Both the position numbers and the translations under genes were made by a program. Below, in pieces: positions 26,483-38,188 of a stretch of DNA of 64,000 nt (positions are counted from its first letter, which is position 1; each line of letters starts with the position of its first letter). The notes below the pieces were generated by a model, which saw only the letters and a program-made list of their open reading frames with translations, was not told the origin of the DNA and searched no databases. The stretch spans positions 1 through 64,000 of the forward strand of contig JADBXP010000019.1 of the NCBI GenBank assembly GCA_020403455.1, read 5' to 3'. The stretch is from Chitinophagaceae bacterium. Lineage in GTDB: Bacteria > Bacteroidota > Bacteroidia > Chitinophagales > Chitinophagaceae.

Positions 26483-29353
26483 CTAAGCATACGCTTCTGT
26501 GGGCTCACAAGTGCAGACCAGATTGCGATCTCCATGCGTATTATTTACCCTTGCAACAGAAGGCCAGAATTTGTTGCTGCTCACATAGCTCAGCGGGAAA
26601 GCTGCTACCTCGCGGCTATACGGTCTTGTCCATTCACTCGCACATACAACAGCCATCGTATGGGGTGCCTGCTTGAGTGGATTGTTCACCGGATCTGCTT
26701 GTCCTGATTCTATGGCTTTGATCTCCGCATGAATGGCAATCATTGCATCACAGAATCTGTCGAGTTCTCCCTTGTCCTCACTCTCTGTCGGTTCAATCAT
26801 GATGGTTCCCGCTACCGGAAAACTCATCGTAGGTGCATGGAAACCATAATCTATCAAACGCTTCGCCACATCTTCGGCTTCAATACCGGCAGATGCTTTG
26901 AATGGACGTAAATCAACAATGAACTCATGTGCACAGGTGCCGTGCTTGCCCGTATACAAGATAGAATAATAAGGAGCCAGTCTTGCCTTCATGTAATTGG
27001 CATTGAGGATGGCAAATTCTGTAGCTCTCCTGATCCCTGCACTACCAAGCATGCGGATGTATCCATAACTAATCAGCAAAATACTGGCTGAACCGTAAGG
27101 AGCAGCACTTACTGCACCCGGCAGGCTTTCCTGGTTGGTCAATGCAGAATGGCCGGGCAGGAAGGGAGCCAATTTATCATTCACGCAGATAGGGCCCATG
27201 CCGGGACCACCACCACCGTGCGGTATGGCAAAAGTCTTGTGTAAATTGAGGTGGCAGACATCTGCTCCGATCATACCCGGACTCGTCAGACCTACCTGGG
27301 CATTCATATTGGCACCATCCATGTACACCAAACCACCATGTTGGTGGATCAGGTCACATACCTCACGAATGGTCTCCTCAAATACGCCGTGTGTAGAAGG
27401 ATAGGTCACCATCAGACCACCCAATTGTTCACTGTATTGTTCTGCCTTCTGCTGTAGATCGAGCATGTCAATGTTTCCAGCCTCATCACATTTCACCACC
27501 ACTACTTTGAACCCTGCCATCACTGCACTCGCAGGGTTGGTGCCATGGGCACTGATAGGAATCAACACCACATTGCGGTGTGGATTGCCATGGTGACGGT
27601 GATAATCGCGGATCGTTAGTAAGCCGGCATATTCTCCCTGGGCACCACTGTTGGGTTGCAAACTGCAAGCAGTGAACCCTGTCACTGAACACAGGTACTG
27701 GCGCAATTCATCAATGATCTGCGCATAGCCCAGGCACTGATTCGCCGGTGCGAAAGGATGTAATCCGCCAAATTCAGGCCAACTCACCGGTATCATCTCA
27801 GTAGCGGCATTTAATTTCATGGTACAACTTCCCAAACTGATCATGCTGGTATTGAGCGAAAGATCTTTGTTCTCTAATTGTTTGATGTACCTCATCATCT
27901 GACTCTCACTCCGGTGAGAATGGAACACAGGATGCAGCAGGTATGAGGACTTTCTCTGCAGATCGGCAGGAATGCGCACGCCATCGATTGCAACAGTGCT
28001 TTCCATTGCTTTTTTTCCTGCAGCAGCAGCAAATGCTTCCGTTAAACGGGCAATCTCTGCATCGCCGGTTGTTTCGTCAATGCTTACACCCACTTCACCA
28101 TTGGAAAAATAACGCAGATTGATCTTCCTGGCTTCCGCTTCAGCGCGCAGTTGCGTGAGTGCTTTGGCATCGAAACAAAGGGTATCAAAATAATGCGCAT
28201 TGGATTGACCGATGCCGAGTTCCTGCAGGTTCTTTTCCAGTACTTGTGCTCTGCGATGAATTTGCAGGGCAATATTTTTCAGTCCATCAGGACCGTGATA
28301 GACTGCATACATGGCAGCCATGTTGGCCAGTAGTGCCTGTGCCGTACAAATATTGGAGGTGGCTTTTTCTCTCTTGATGTGTTGTTCACGTGTTTGCAAA
28401 GCCATGCGCAGCGCGCGATTGCCGGCTGCATCAATGCTCACACCGATCAATCTGCCCGGCATACCTCTCTTGAAAATATCACGTGTGGCAAAAAAGGCAG
28501 CATGCGGACCTCCATAGCCCATGGGAACACCGAATCTCTGCGCAGAACCTACCGCCACATCAGCACCCCATTCACCGGGTGGTACCAATAAAGTTAGTGC
28601 GAGCAGGTCGGTGGCAGCAATGACCAAGCCGCCGGCGGCGTGCACCTGTTCGGTGAAAGCAGTCAGCGAATGTATGGCTCCGCGGTTGTTGGGATATTGT
28701 ACGAGGGCACCAAAATAAGTAGTATCGATGGCCGCATTTTGTACGTCGCCGGTTACGATTTCAATTCCCAGGGGTGCAGCCCTTGTGATCAATACATCCA
28801 ATGTTTGTGGAAATACTTCCTGATCTACAAAGAGCCTGGGTCTCTCCGGTATGTCTGCTTTGTTCAGATGATGGAACAGCATCGACATCGCTTCGGCAGC
28901 AGCGGTTGCTTCATCCAGGAGCGATGCGTTCGCAATGGGGAGTCCGGTCAGGTCGGCCACCATTGTCTGATAATTCAACAAACTTTCCAAACGACCTTGT
29001 GAAATTTCTGCCTGATAGGGCGTGTATTGGGTGTACCATCCCGGATTTTCAAAAATGTTTCTCAAGATCACACTTGGGGTAATGGTACCATAGTATCCTT
29101 GTCCGATAAAATTGCTGAATACCTGATTCTTGGCGGCAATCTGTTTCATCATTTGCAGGTACTCAAATTCAGTCATGGGTGCCGGGATCTCGGGATCCTG
29201 TTTTACTCTGATGGCCGCAGGTATGGTTTGGCTTATCAGGGTCTCTATGTCAGGAACACCAATTTGTTCCAGCATCTCGCGGGTTTCTTCACCGCGGGGA
29301 CCTATGTGTCTGCTTTCAAATTCACTAACGGGGGAGACTTTTTTCTGGCTCAT
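26483..29353 (-). CDS. gcvP: Glycine dehydrogenase (aminomethyl-transferring)
   Basis: [38 protein letters not shown] (PLP lysine motif); start trimmed to MSQKK. Confidence 0.96.
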   Translation of the reverse strand: MSQKKVSPVSEFESRHIGPRGEETREMLEQIGVPDIETLISQTIPAAIRVKQDPEIPAPMTEFEYLQMMKQIAAKNQVFSNFIGQGYYGTITPSVILRNIFENPGWYTQYTPYQAEISQGRLESLLNYQTMVADLTGLPIANASLLDEATAAAEAMSMLFHHLNKADIPERPRLFVDQEVFPQTLDVLITRAAPLGIEIVTGDVQNAAIDTTYFGALVQYPNNRGAIHSLTAFTEQVHAAGGLVIAATDLLALTLLVPPGEWGADVAVGSAQRFGVPMGYGGPHAAFFATRDIFKRGMPGRLIGVSIDAAGNRALRMALQTREQHIKREKATSNICTAQALLANMAAMYAVYHGPDGLKNIALQIHRRAQVLEKNLQELGIGQSNAHYFDTLCFDAKALTQLRAEAEARKINLRYFSNGEVGVSIDETTGDAEIARLTEAFAAAAGKKAMESTVAIDGVRIPADLQRKSSYLLHPVFHSHRSESQMMRYIKQLENKDLSLNTSMISLGSCTMKLNAATEMIPVSWPEFGGLHPFAPANQCLGYAQIIDELRQYLCSVTGFTACSLQPNSGAQGEYAGLLTIRDYHRHHGNPHRNVVLIPISAHGTNPASAVMAGFKVVVVKCDEAGNIDMLDLQQKAEQYSEQLGGLMVTYPSTHGVFEETIREVCDLIHQHGGLVYMDGANMNAQVGLTSPGMIGADVCHLNLHKTFAIPHGGGGPGMGPICVNDKLAPFLPGHSALTNQESLPGAVSAAPYGSASILLISYGYIRMLGSAGIRRATEFAILNANYMKARLAPYYSILYTGKHGTCAHEFIVDLRPFKASAGIEAEDVAKRLIDYGFHAPTMSFPVAGTIMIEPTESEDKGELDRFCDAMIAIHAEIKAIESGQADPVNNPLKQAPHTMAVVCASEWTRPYSREVAAFPLSYVSSNKFWPSVARVNNTHGDRNLVCTCEPTEAYA

Positions 29354-29557
29354 GGGTAGTAATATATGGATGAACAGGAATCGTATTCCGCAATACCGTA
29401 TTTGCGAAAGCGCAAAGTTACTGCAAGTCAGTTTAGCTTGTACCATTTTGTTGCACTTGGGGATAGTTTGTGCATCCCTTGCATCCACGTTTTTACTTCC
29501 CTTTATCGCCTGTGCTGATTAATGCTTATTTTTCCACCCGTATCTTACACAAAACCC

Positions 29558-30052
29558 ATGGCAAACCCGCCCGAACTAGACCATTGGCAAAAAAAAACTG
29601 AGGAGCACCGGCGTGATCATCAGCGTTTGTTGGAGCGGGGTGACCGGAAAAAAATGTTGGCTCATTTGCCCGACTTTCATGCGGAGGCATTCAGTAAGAT
29701 TTCCTGCCTGGATTGTGCCGGTTGTTGTTCCGGTTATTCCCCGCGATTTAAGACCCCCGACATCAAAAGAATCAGCAAGCACCTGCGCATGAAAGAAGGT
29801 GCGTTCATTGAAAAATTCCTGCGATTGGATGAGGAGGGCGACTATGTGGTTCAATCCTTGCCTTGTCCTTTTCTGGGTGAAGGCAATGCCTGCAGTATTT
29901 ATGAGGAGCGTCCTTCCGATTGTCGGCGTTTCCCCTATACAGATGAAGACGTTTTTTTCAAGCGCCCTGCCATAACACTCAAAAATGCTGCGTTTTGTCC
30001 GGCTGTGTATTATGTATTGGAAAAGATGCGTACCCTTTTGCAGAAGGGCTAA
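29558..30052 (+). CDS. YkgJ-family cysteine cluster protein
   Basis: CLDCAGCCSGYSP...CPFLGEGNACSIYEERPSDCRRFPY. Confidence 0.88.
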   Translation: MANPPELDHWQKKTEEHRRDHQRLLERGDRKKMLAHLPDFHAEAFSKISCLDCAGCCSGYSPRFKTPDIKRISKHLRMKEGAFIEKFLRLDEEGDYVVQSLPCPFLGEGNACSIYEERPSDCRRFPYTDEDVFFKRPAITLKNAAFCPAVYYVLEKMRTLLQKG

Positions 30053-31293
30053 TATTCCATTTTCCTCAGACTGGGTGCTTTGAACCAGGTGATGACTACT
30101 ACCAGCAATGTCATGGTTCCCCCAAAAACGACCGAGGGCACAACACCCAATAATTTGGATGCCACCCCGCTTTCAAATTGTCCGAGTTCATTGCTGCTGT
30201 TGATGAACATCGAATTCACACTCATCACTCTTCCCCGCATGTGGTCAGGGGTTTTGATTTGAACAATGGTTCCTCTGATAATCATGCTCACGCCATCTAG
30301 GATACCACTCAACACCAGCACAACAAACGATAGCCAATAATTTCTGGACAAACCGAAGATGATGATGCAGAGTCCGAAACCGCCCACGGCATACATCAGT
30401 TTCCTGCCTTGTTGTTTGCGCAGCGGGAACATGGTTAATAGAATAACTACGATGATTGAACCGATATCGGCAGCTGCATTCAGCCAGCCAAAGCCCACCG
30501 GTCCGGTCTTGAGAATATCTCGTGCAAAAACAGGTATCATGGCAACAGCTCCACCAAACAGCACTGCAAAAAGATCAAGCGAGAGAGCTCCCAATACTTC
30601 TTTGGTAGAAAAAACAAAGCGAAGCCCTTCCTTCACACTATCCAATGTTTTCTTTTCTCCTTTTTCAGTCAGCGGTGGTTTGGGGTGGAGGAAGCGCAAG
30701 TAGAAAAAACCTGTGGTCACCAGCGTACAGATCACCACCAAAGCACCGGTATTTCCGAGGCCAACAATTAAAAATCCTACAATGGCATGCCCGAGAACAG
30801 ACGCTGCCAGCCAGATACCCTGGTTCCAGGTGGTGGCATTGGCGAGAAGTTCCCGGGGAATGATGTGGCCAATCATGGTGCCGAAGGTCGGTCCTGTAAA
30901 AGCCCTGAATATACCTGTCAGGAAGATAGCGGCATAGATGCAGAAAACGATGATTGCCGTGCTCATGCGCCCTTCTCCCAACCCCGACAGCAGGGTTAGT
31001 CCGACTGCACAACACAAGTAAGCAACCACGCCCCGCAAGAGTAATTTTCTTTTCTCGCTCGTGTCGATCACATGGCCGGCATACAGCGATAATGACACTG
31101 CGGGAATCACCTCTGCCAAACCGATTAAACCAATGGCAAAGGGGTCGTTGGTGAGTTCATACACCCACCATCCTACGAGTGTTCCCATCATTCTTAAACC
31201 CATGATAAAGAGAAACCGTCCTGTCATCAGGTGCCTGAATTCAGTGATCCGCAGGGCGGCATAGGGGTCATTTCCTTTAATTTCTGCTGGCAT
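30049..31293 (-). CDS. MFS transporter (MFS_3/EntS-like)
   Basis: Multiple TM segments; FLFIMGLRMMGTLVGWWVYELTNDPFAIGLIGLAEVIPA; start trimmed to MPAEIKG. Confidence 0.88.
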   Translation of the reverse strand: MPAEIKGNDPYAALRITEFRHLMTGRFLFIMGLRMMGTLVGWWVYELTNDPFAIGLIGLAEVIPAVSLSLYAGHVIDTSEKRKLLLRGVVAYLCCAVGLTLLSGLGEGRMSTAIIVFCIYAAIFLTGIFRAFTGPTFGTMIGHIIPRELLANATTWNQGIWLAASVLGHAIVGFLIVGLGNTGALVVICTLVTTGFFYLRFLHPKPPLTEKGEKKTLDSVKEGLRFVFSTKEVLGALSLDLFAVLFGGAVAMIPVFARDILKTGPVGFGWLNAAADIGSIIVVILLTMFPLRKQQGRKLMYAVGGFGLCIIIFGLSRNYWLSFVVLVLSGILDGVSMIIRGTIVQIKTPDHMRGRVMSVNSMFINSSNELGQFESGVASKLLGVVPSVVFGGTMTLLVVVITWFKAPSLRKMEY

Positions 31294-31321
31294 ATTGTAT
31301 CCTTCTGCAGGATTGGTAGGA

Positions 31322-31954
31322 TTATGGTAAACTGAAATAATGTTGTCCCTGTTCGATGTCTTTTTCCAGGGCTTCAATCACCACTTGCAAATGTGCCGGA
31401 TTACCCAGAAAGTCTGCATTGGCAGCATCAATAAAGATGGTTGTTATATTGTGTTGTTTGATGTAACTGGTATAAGTTTCCTGCAGGTTGAACAAATATT
31501 GATCCGGAATATTCAACTCGTATGGACGATTGCGTTTGCGGATGTTTTGCTGCAGACGTTGTACAGGGGCATGCAAATAGATAACAATATCCGGGAACAT
31601 CAGCTGTTGGTGAATGATGTCGAATAGTTTTTGGTACAACCTGAATTCCTCTTCCGGAAGATTGACCTTGGCAAACAACAAACATTTGGTGAAGAGATAA
31701 TCGGAAATGGTGACATGTTGAAAAAGATCCTTATTGTGCACCAATTCTTTCAGTTGCTTATATCTTTCCGCCATGAAAAAAAGCTCTACGGGAAATGCAT
31801 ATTGCTGGGGTTGTTCGTAGAACTTGGCGAGGAACGGATTTTCCGCAAATTCTTCCAGCACCAGTCTCGCATTATAATGTTCTGCCAGTAAATGACTCAG
31901 GGTGGTTTTTCCTGCGCCAATGTTTCCTTCAATGGTAATAAAATGATGTTTCAT
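31322..31954 (-). CDS. Deoxynucleoside kinase
   Basis: FITIEGNIGAGKTTLSHLLAEHY; FAENPFLAKFYEQPQQYAFPVELFFMAERYKQL. Confidence 0.92.
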   Translation of the reverse strand: MKHHFITIEGNIGAGKTTLSHLLAEHYNARLVLEEFAENPFLAKFYEQPQQYAFPVELFFMAERYKQLKELVHNKDLFQHVTISDYLFTKCLLFAKVNLPEEEFRLYQKLFDIIHQQLMFPDIVIYLHAPVQRLQQNIRKRNRPYELNIPDQYLFNLQETYTSYIKQHNITTIFIDAANADFLGNPAHLQVVIEALEKDIEQGQHYFSLP

Positions 31955-31975
31955 GTGTGGCGGTAAAATTACTTG

Positions 31976-32497
31976 TCATTCGCCAAGCCAACCTGCTTTT
32001 TTTTGCACATCACCCGGGTCATTACATTCATTCAACAGTTGCCGGATATTTTTTTTCAGTACAGGATGCACTAAAAATGGCGCTATCTCTTCCAACGGCA
32101 TCAGGGCAAATCTTCTTTGAGGAAGAAGTGGATGAGGAACTTTCAGTTCCGGAAGATCCAGTATCTGCTGATCGAGCAACAAAATATCTATGTCAATGGT
32201 TCTGGGTCCCATTTTTTCTGTTCTTACCCTGCCCATTTCTTCTTCTATTGCGAGCAATGTTGTCATCAACAAAGTCGGTGAAAGGTGAGTGGATAGTATC
32301 AGTGCCTGGTTCAAAAAAGGGGGTTGTTCAATAGGTCCCCAGGCAGCAGTACTGTACATGCTGCTCGACAAGAGCACAGCCCCACAACGTGTATGAATCA
32401 GCTGTCTGGCACGCAGCAGTTGCTGTTCCGGCCTGCCTAAATTACCTCCCATCAGTAAATAAGCCCTTTGAATAGAATTGCTCGCCTTTTCTGCCAT
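31976..32497 (-). CDS. folK: 2-amino-4-hydroxy-6-hydroxymethyldihydropteridine diphosphokinase
   Basis: AYLLMGGNLGRPEQQL; RTEKMGPRTIDIDILL; VPHPLLPQRRFALMPLEEIAP. Confidence 0.94.
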   Translation of the reverse strand: MAEKASNSIQRAYLLMGGNLGRPEQQLLRARQLIHTRCGAVLLSSSMYSTAAWGPIEQPPFLNQALILSTHLSPTLLMTTLLAIEEEMGRVRTEKMGPRTIDIDILLLDQQILDLPELKVPHPLLPQRRFALMPLEEIAPFLVHPVLKKNIRQLLNECNDPGDVQKKAGWLGE

Positions 32498-32653
32498 ATT
32501 TGTATGCACCTTTGCAGCTTGTAAGATCTTTGTTTAACTTCCTCCACTACTATGGGGTCGAAAATACTGATTTTATTGCGGTAGTTGCTTGGTTTTGGTA
32601 CCTTTACGACCACCGCATGCTAACAAAAACGAAATTGACATTAAAGGAAGAAC

Positions 32654-34417
32654 ATGAAAAACTTTTTTAAAATTTTCTTTGCATCACTGCTCGCATTGAT
32701 CGTATTTACCATGCTGGCATTTTTTGTATTCGTCGGTATCATTGGATTGATTGCTTCCGCCTCCTCTTCCGATGTGCCGGAGATAAAAGCCAAGTCGGTA
32801 TTGGTGCTTGACCTTTCGGAGACATTTCCTGAGCAGAGCAAGGAAGATCCCTTCGCTGTTTTCATGAATACAACTGATAAAGAAATTCCCTCCCTATATG
32901 ACATGGTGCGGATGATCAAGGCCGCCAAGAATGACACGCTGATAAAAGGTATCTATATTCAGGGTGCGGGTAATGGGAATGGTTTTGCTGCCAGCGAGGA
33001 ATTGCGCAAAGCCCTCGAAGACTTCAAGAGCAGCAAGAAATTCATCTGGTCTTATGGTGAGACCATGTCTCAAAAAGCTTATTACGTAACCAGTGTGAGC
33101 GATTTTGTAGCTGTACATCCGCAAGGCGGACTTGAATTTTATGGCATGACATCCAGTCTCTTTTTCATCAAAGGGATGTTGGAAAAATTAGACATTCAGC
33201 CACAAATATTTTATGCAGGAAAATTCAAGAGCGCCACTGAGCCATTCCGGGAATACAAAATGACCGATGCCAATCGTTTGCAAACAGGCATCTGGCTCGG
33301 AGACCTCTATAATCATATGCTGGTATCTGTTGGTCGTTCCCGGAAAATGGATACGGCAACATTGAGGAAGCTGGCCGTAACCGGTGCCATTCAATCATCT
33401 GGCGATGCCAAAAACAATCAATTGGTAGATGACCTGCTCTACGACGATCAGTTCAAGTCGCAGTTGAATAAAAAACTTGGCAATGCTGCCAACGACAAAA
33501 TCAACTTTGTTACATTCCATGATTATGCCCGTTCAGCCGATTACAGACAAACAGGCAGCAACAGGGTAGCGATTGTTTTTGCCGATGGTGATATCGATGG
33601 CAGCAATGAGTCGGAAGGCACCGTTGGCAGCGATGCTTACAAGGCCCTTCTGAGAAAAATACGGCTTGATAACAGTATAAAAGCGGTGGTGTTGCGCGTG
33701 AATTCACCGGGTGGTTCTGCTCTCGCCAGTGATGTAATGTGGCGGGAACTGGAATTGATGAAGCAACAAAAGCCGGTTGTAGTTAGCATGGGCGATGTGG
33801 CTGCCTCCGGTGGATACTATATCTCTTGTAATGCAGATTCAATCTTCGCCAATGAAAACACCATTACAGGATCTATCGGCGTTTTTGGCATCATTCCAAA
33901 TATGGAAAAATTCTTCAACAACAAATTGGGTGTGAGTTTCGATCGCGTGAAAACGGGTCCTTATGCTGACCTGGGAGGAATTGACCGGGCACTCACAGAG
34001 CCGGAAAAAAAGTTCATACAATCATCCATCGACTCTACTTACTACACCTTCAAATCAAGAGTTGCCGCCGGCAGGAAAAAAACTGTTGACATGGTTGATA
34101 CGATAGCACAAGGAAGGGTATGGACCGGCAGCCGTGCGTTGGGTGTTGGGTTGGTTGACCGCATCGGTACCTTGCAGGATGCTGTGAACTGCGCAGCCAG
34201 ACTTGGTAAAATAACTTCCTACTCGGTTCGTGAATACCCCGAGAAAAAATCATTCATCGAAAAAATTACCGGCAGCACAGAAAAATCCATCCGCCAGCGA
34301 TTGGTTAAAAAAGAAATAGATGAAGTGGCCTGGCGTTGGATGGAAGAAGGGAAAAAGATCCGCAAAATGGCAGGAGTTCCACAGGCCAAATTGCCCTTTA
34401 CTTTTGACCTTCGCTGA
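32654..34417 (+). CDS. sppA: Signal peptide peptidase SppA
   Basis: VVLRVNSPGGSALASDVMWREL; GDVAASGGYYISC; ITGSIGVFG. Confidence 0.94.
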   Translation: MKNFFKIFFASLLALIVFTMLAFFVFVGIIGLIASASSSDVPEIKAKSVLVLDLSETFPEQSKEDPFAVFMNTTDKEIPSLYDMVRMIKAAKNDTLIKGIYIQGAGNGNGFAASEELRKALEDFKSSKKFIWSYGETMSQKAYYVTSVSDFVAVHPQGGLEFYGMTSSLFFIKGMLEKLDIQPQIFYAGKFKSATEPFREYKMTDANRLQTGIWLGDLYNHMLVSVGRSRKMDTATLRKLAVTGAIQSSGDAKNNQLVDDLLYDDQFKSQLNKKLGNAANDKINFVTFHDYARSADYRQTGSNRVAIVFADGDIDGSNESEGTVGSDAYKALLRKIRLDNSIKAVVLRVNSPGGSALASDVMWRELELMKQQKPVVVSMGDVAASGGYYISCNADSIFANENTITGSIGVFGIIPNMEKFFNNKLGVSFDRVKTGPYADLGGIDRALTEPEKKFIQSSIDSTYYTFKSRVAAGRKKTVDMVDTIAQGRVWTGSRALGVGLVDRIGTLQDAVNCAARLGKITSYSVREYPEKKSFIEKITGSTEKSIRQRLVKKEIDEVAWRWMEEGKKIRKMAGVPQAKLPFTFDLR

Positions 34418-34428
34418 TCAAAATATCC

Positions 34429-35544
34429 TTGATGCCAAAAGAATCAAACTACAGTCAGTTCAGGGCCATGCTGGCCATTACCAAGGGAAGTCTTCGGGCT
34501 ATTTTTCGAAGTCCCTCTGCCGTTCTCTTCAGCATTGCCTTCCCGCTGATATTCATTTTGGTTTTCGGCTTCATCGGTGGCAGCGGTAAAATATCGGTAA
34601 GCGTAGCTTTCACAGCTCAATCTGATACTTCCAATCCTATCTATGCTGCCATTCGCCAAACTCCCGGTATTCGCATAGTCGATAAGACCCCTCAATTGTT
34701 GCGGGAAGATCTCGAAAAAGGAAGAATCACCGCCGTCATCACCATTCGTTCCTCCGGATTGACCAATCCACCTTATTTCATCGATCTCCAAAGTTCAGAT
34801 GCTGTCAATCCGCAAAATCTGCAGGTGCTCACTTCCATATTGAATGCCATAATCTCCGGTATCAACCAGCAAACATATCCGGGAACCCCTACCATTGCTA
34901 TGGTTAACAACCAGGTTCAAAAAATTCCCGGCAGGGTTTACCGAACCATCGATTTTATTCTTCCGGGACAATTGGGTTTTTCACTCTTGAGTTCAGGTGT
35001 TTTTGGTGTGGCCTTTTTGTTTTTCAATCTCCGGCAACAATTGGTGCTGAAACGTTTTTATGCGACACCCATCCGAAAATCGTATATCATTCTGGGGGAA
35101 GCTACGAGCAGGGTATTGTTTCAAATGATGACCGCTGTAATCATCATTGGAGTCGGGCACTATGCTTTTGATTTTACACTGGTACATGGTTGGCTGACCT
35201 TCCTACAAATCATGCTGCTGAGCTTTCTCGCGCTCATCCTCTTCATGGGATTTGGCTTCATCGTTAGCGGACTCGCCAAAACAGAGAGTACCATTCCTCC
35301 CTTTGCCAACTTAATTACATTGCCCCAGTTTTTGCTGGCGGGAACATTTTTTCCTGTCGAAACATTTCCAAGCTGGTTACAACCGATATGCCGCGTCTTA
35401 CCTTTGACACATTTCAACAATGCCATGCGCAACATCGCTTTTGAAGGTGCCAACCTCTCTGCCTGCTGGCAGGAATTAAGTATCCTCGGTATCTGGGCGC
35501 TGGTAGTGTATGGAATTGCTTTCAAAACATTTAAGTGGGATTGA
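34429..35544 (+). CDS. ABC-2 type transporter permease
   Basis: ABC2-like permease topology; LPQFLLAGTFFPVETFPSWLQPICRVLPLTHFNNAMR. Confidence 0.88.
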   Translation: MMPKESNYSQFRAMLAITKGSLRAIFRSPSAVLFSIAFPLIFILVFGFIGGSGKISVSVAFTAQSDTSNPIYAAIRQTPGIRIVDKTPQLLREDLEKGRITAVITIRSSGLTNPPYFIDLQSSDAVNPQNLQVLTSILNAIISGINQQTYPGTPTIAMVNNQVQKIPGRVYRTIDFILPGQLGFSLLSSGVFGVAFLFFNLRQQLVLKRFYATPIRKSYIILGEATSRVLFQMMTAVIIIGVGHYAFDFTLVHGWLTFLQIMLLSFLALILFMGFGFIVSGLAKTESTIPPFANLITLPQFLLAGTFFPVETFPSWLQPICRVLPLTHFNNAMRNIAFEGANLSACWQELSILGIWALVVYGIAFKTFKWD

Positions 35545-35545
35545 C

Positions 35546-36040
35546 ATGCGCCTCATAAAAGGTTTTTTAATTAGCATACCTGTTTTGTTTTTTTTATTGG
35601 TTCTGATGGGCCTTCTCTTGCCGGCAAGAACCATTGTATCCCGTGCCGTCAATTTACCCGCACCACCGGTGCGCGTACTTCCTTTCCTTATTAACATTGA
35701 AAAATGGCCCTCCTGGATGTCGGGATTGGATAGCACACAAATGATTAAGGTAAATGATACCCTGATTCAGATTGACAAAATGAAAATTTATTTATTGCAG
35801 CGCAGTGATACCCTCATTCAAACAAAATGGATAACCGCCAGTGGCGAAGAACATCTTTCTACCATGCGCCTGTTGCCCGCAGACAACGGAAAACTATGTA
35901 CGGTTCAGTGGCAATTTGAACAGCAAGTGGGTTGGCTACCCTGGGAACGATTGGGTACCATGCTGCATGAAAAAATCATTGGACCGCAATTGGAAAGCAA
36001 CCTGAATAAGTTGCGTGAACAACTGGTAAGCAACCCGTAA
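35546..36040 (+). CDS. SRPBCC-like membrane-anchored hypothetical protein
   Basis: TM anchor then NLPAPPVRVLPFLINIEKWPSWM (polyketide cyclase/START-like opening). Confidence 0.55.
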   Translation: MRLIKGFLISIPVLFFLLVLMGLLLPARTIVSRAVNLPAPPVRVLPFLINIEKWPSWMSGLDSTQMIKVNDTLIQIDKMKIYLLQRSDTLIQTKWITASGEEHLSTMRLLPADNGKLCTVQWQFEQQVGWLPWERLGTMLHEKIIGPQLESNLNKLREQLVSNP

Positions 36041-36041
36041 A

Positions 36042-36977
36042 TCATTTGTTCTGAATGAAGCGAAGATTGCGTTGAATTCCGCTGAATTTCGTCCGCTTCA
36101 AAGGTGACTTCCCAAAAATTTTTTTAAAAGCACTTTCTTCCATCACCTCCCATTCCTTTGTGCTTAACTCTAAAATTTCCGGTAAAGGCTCGAAACGGGA
36201 CTCTGTATTGGGCCGGCTGAAACGGTTCCAGGGACATACTTCCTGACAAACATCACATCCAAACACCCAATTATCGAATTTTCCCGACATCTCTTCCGGA
36301 ATCATCAGTTCCTTTAGCTCGATCGTAAAATAACTGATGCACTTACTGCCATCGACAACCTTGTTGGGAAGAATGGCTTCTGTCGGACAGGCATCGATGC
36401 AGCGGGTACAGGAGCCACAATAATCTTTCGCCATCGGATCATCATACATCAACTCACAATCGACCAGTAAAGTGGCGATGAAAAAATAAGAACCCTGCTG
36501 CTTGGTGATAAGGTTACCATTTTTTCCTACCCATCCCAGACCGCTTTTCACTGCCCAGCTTCTTTCCAATACCGGACCTGAATCGACAAATCCACGACCC
36601 TGAATTGCTCCAATAGAATGACGCATGCCTTCCAGCAGCGCACTCAGTTTGTCGCGAATCACCAGGTGATAATCTTCCCCCCAGGCATAGGTTGCAATGC
36701 GGGGAGCTGATTCAGCTTGATGTTCAGCAGGAAAGTAATTGCACAACAAAGTAATTACAGAACGGGTTCCGGGAACCAACTCCCTCGGATCGATGCGCAG
36801 GTCGAAATAATTTTCCATGTACTGCATACTTCCGTGCATGCCTTTGTTCAGCCATGCCTCCAGCCGCCGGGCATCTGCCTCCAGTTTTTCCGCACGGGCA
36901 ATACCACAGTAAGTAAAACCCAGCTCCGCAGCCAATGATTTAATAATTGCTGTATGTTGTTCAGGCAAACTTTTCAT
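36042..36977 (-). CDS. queG: Epoxyqueuosine reductase
   Basis: DYCGSCTRCIDACPTEAI; GCDVCQEVCPWNRFS. Confidence 0.94.
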   Translation of the reverse strand: MKSLPEQHTAIIKSLAAELGFTYCGIARAEKLEADARRLEAWLNKGMHGSMQYMENYFDLRIDPRELVPGTRSVITLLCNYFPAEHQAESAPRIATYAWGEDYHLVIRDKLSALLEGMRHSIGAIQGRGFVDSGPVLERSWAVKSGLGWVGKNGNLITKQQGSYFFIATLLVDCELMYDDPMAKDYCGSCTRCIDACPTEAILPNKVVDGSKCISYFTIELKELMIPEEMSGKFDNWVFGCDVCQEVCPWNRFSRPNTESRFEPLPEILELSTKEWEVMEESAFKKIFGKSPLKRTKFSGIQRNLRFIQNK

Positions 36978-36984
36978 GTATCCA

Positions 36985-38031
36985 TTAATGACAAGAGGAG
37001 GGTAGCTGATCAGTCAATGCCTGGCGTATGCGTTGATAGACATCGCTCTTTTCCGTATTCTCCATTTTGCGTGTCAACACCAAAAATCCTACATTCCTGC
37101 ACCAATCAATACCCGCCCAGCTACCGCACAGGCCCGGACAATCCAATGCCGTTGCCTTACCCTGCTCATTGGTCGTGGATACAAATGCTCCCATGGAATA
37201 AGCCATGCCGCTCACTTGTGCAGGCGCAGACTTGATAACAGCGGGGGTAGTACATACTTTTTGCATTTCTTCTATCGCCGCTTCACTTAATATTCTTTTT
37301 CCATTGAACATGCCCTTGTTCAACAACATGGTGAGAAAATTACTCAGGTCATTCGCTGAACCAATGGCCCCGCCTGAGGGATTGACTGCACCAAAACTGC
37401 TGAAGCTGGTGCTGCGCATCATCAGTGGGCGAGTAATTTTTTCTGCCATCAATTGTTCGAAACCACGTTTGGTAATCACTTCCAGCACCCGTGCTGCTAA
37501 ATTCAATCCCACCTGACTGTACCGAAACTCAGTTGAAGGGTTGGCCTTGATTTCTCTTTTGGTGGCAAAAGTTTCCACCTCTTCCTGCAACATAGAGAAC
37601 TTACTGTTTTTATCAAAAGAAGACATCTTCACAGGTTCCCCCTCGATACCGGTAAAATGGGTGAGACAATCTTTGATGGTGATATATCCTTTGGCATATT
37701 TGGCAAATACCGGAATGTACTGACTTACTTTATCATTCAGACTGATCTTGCCTGCATCTACATAGCTTAAAACAAGAGCAGTGGTGAGCCATTGACTGAT
37801 GCTACCCAGTGGTGCCTGGTCTTTCGCTGTCATCTCGCCAATGGTTTTGATGAATACCGGTTTTCCGGGTTGAACGATCGCTAAAACCGCATGACTTCCC
37901 AATTCCTTCCCGGAACGTTCGAATTGCAATACCGGATCGGCAAATTGTTGAGCAGTAAGGGACTGAAAAAATAACAGCAAAAGAGCTGTAAGACTGACTT
38001 TTGTGCAGTTATAGCGAAAGATTTCAGACAT
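36985..38031 (-). CDS. Serine hydrolase / beta-lactamase-family protein with atypical SxxK motif
   Basis: LGSISQWLTTALVLSYVDAGKISLNDKVSQYIPVF; RYSQVGLNLAARVLEVIT; overall PF00144-like layout. Confidence 0.8.
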   Translation of the reverse strand: MSEIFRYNCTKVSLTALLLLFFQSLTAQQFADPVLQFERSGKELGSHAVLAIVQPGKPVFIKTIGEMTAKDQAPLGSISQWLTTALVLSYVDAGKISLNDKVSQYIPVFAKYAKGYITIKDCLTHFTGIEGEPVKMSSFDKNSKFSMLQEEVETFATKREIKANPSTEFRYSQVGLNLAARVLEVITKRGFEQLMAEKITRPLMMRSTSFSSFGAVNPSGGAIGSANDLSNFLTMLLNKGMFNGKRILSEAAIEEMQKVCTTPAVIKSAPAQVSGMAYSMGAFVSTTNEQGKATALDCPGLCGSWAGIDWCRNVGFLVLTRKMENTEKSDVYQRIRQALTDQLPSSCH

Positions 38032-38188
38032 AGTTACCGAATAATTGAATTGGATACAGTTTTGTTGCCATCCTAAAGATACCGCAAGTTAACGGTTCAT
38101 GCCCTTGGAACGCCTGCTAAAAATTGATCAAAATTGATAGCAACTTCTAAAGGTAGGAACACCCAACACGCAACCATAACTTTATACT

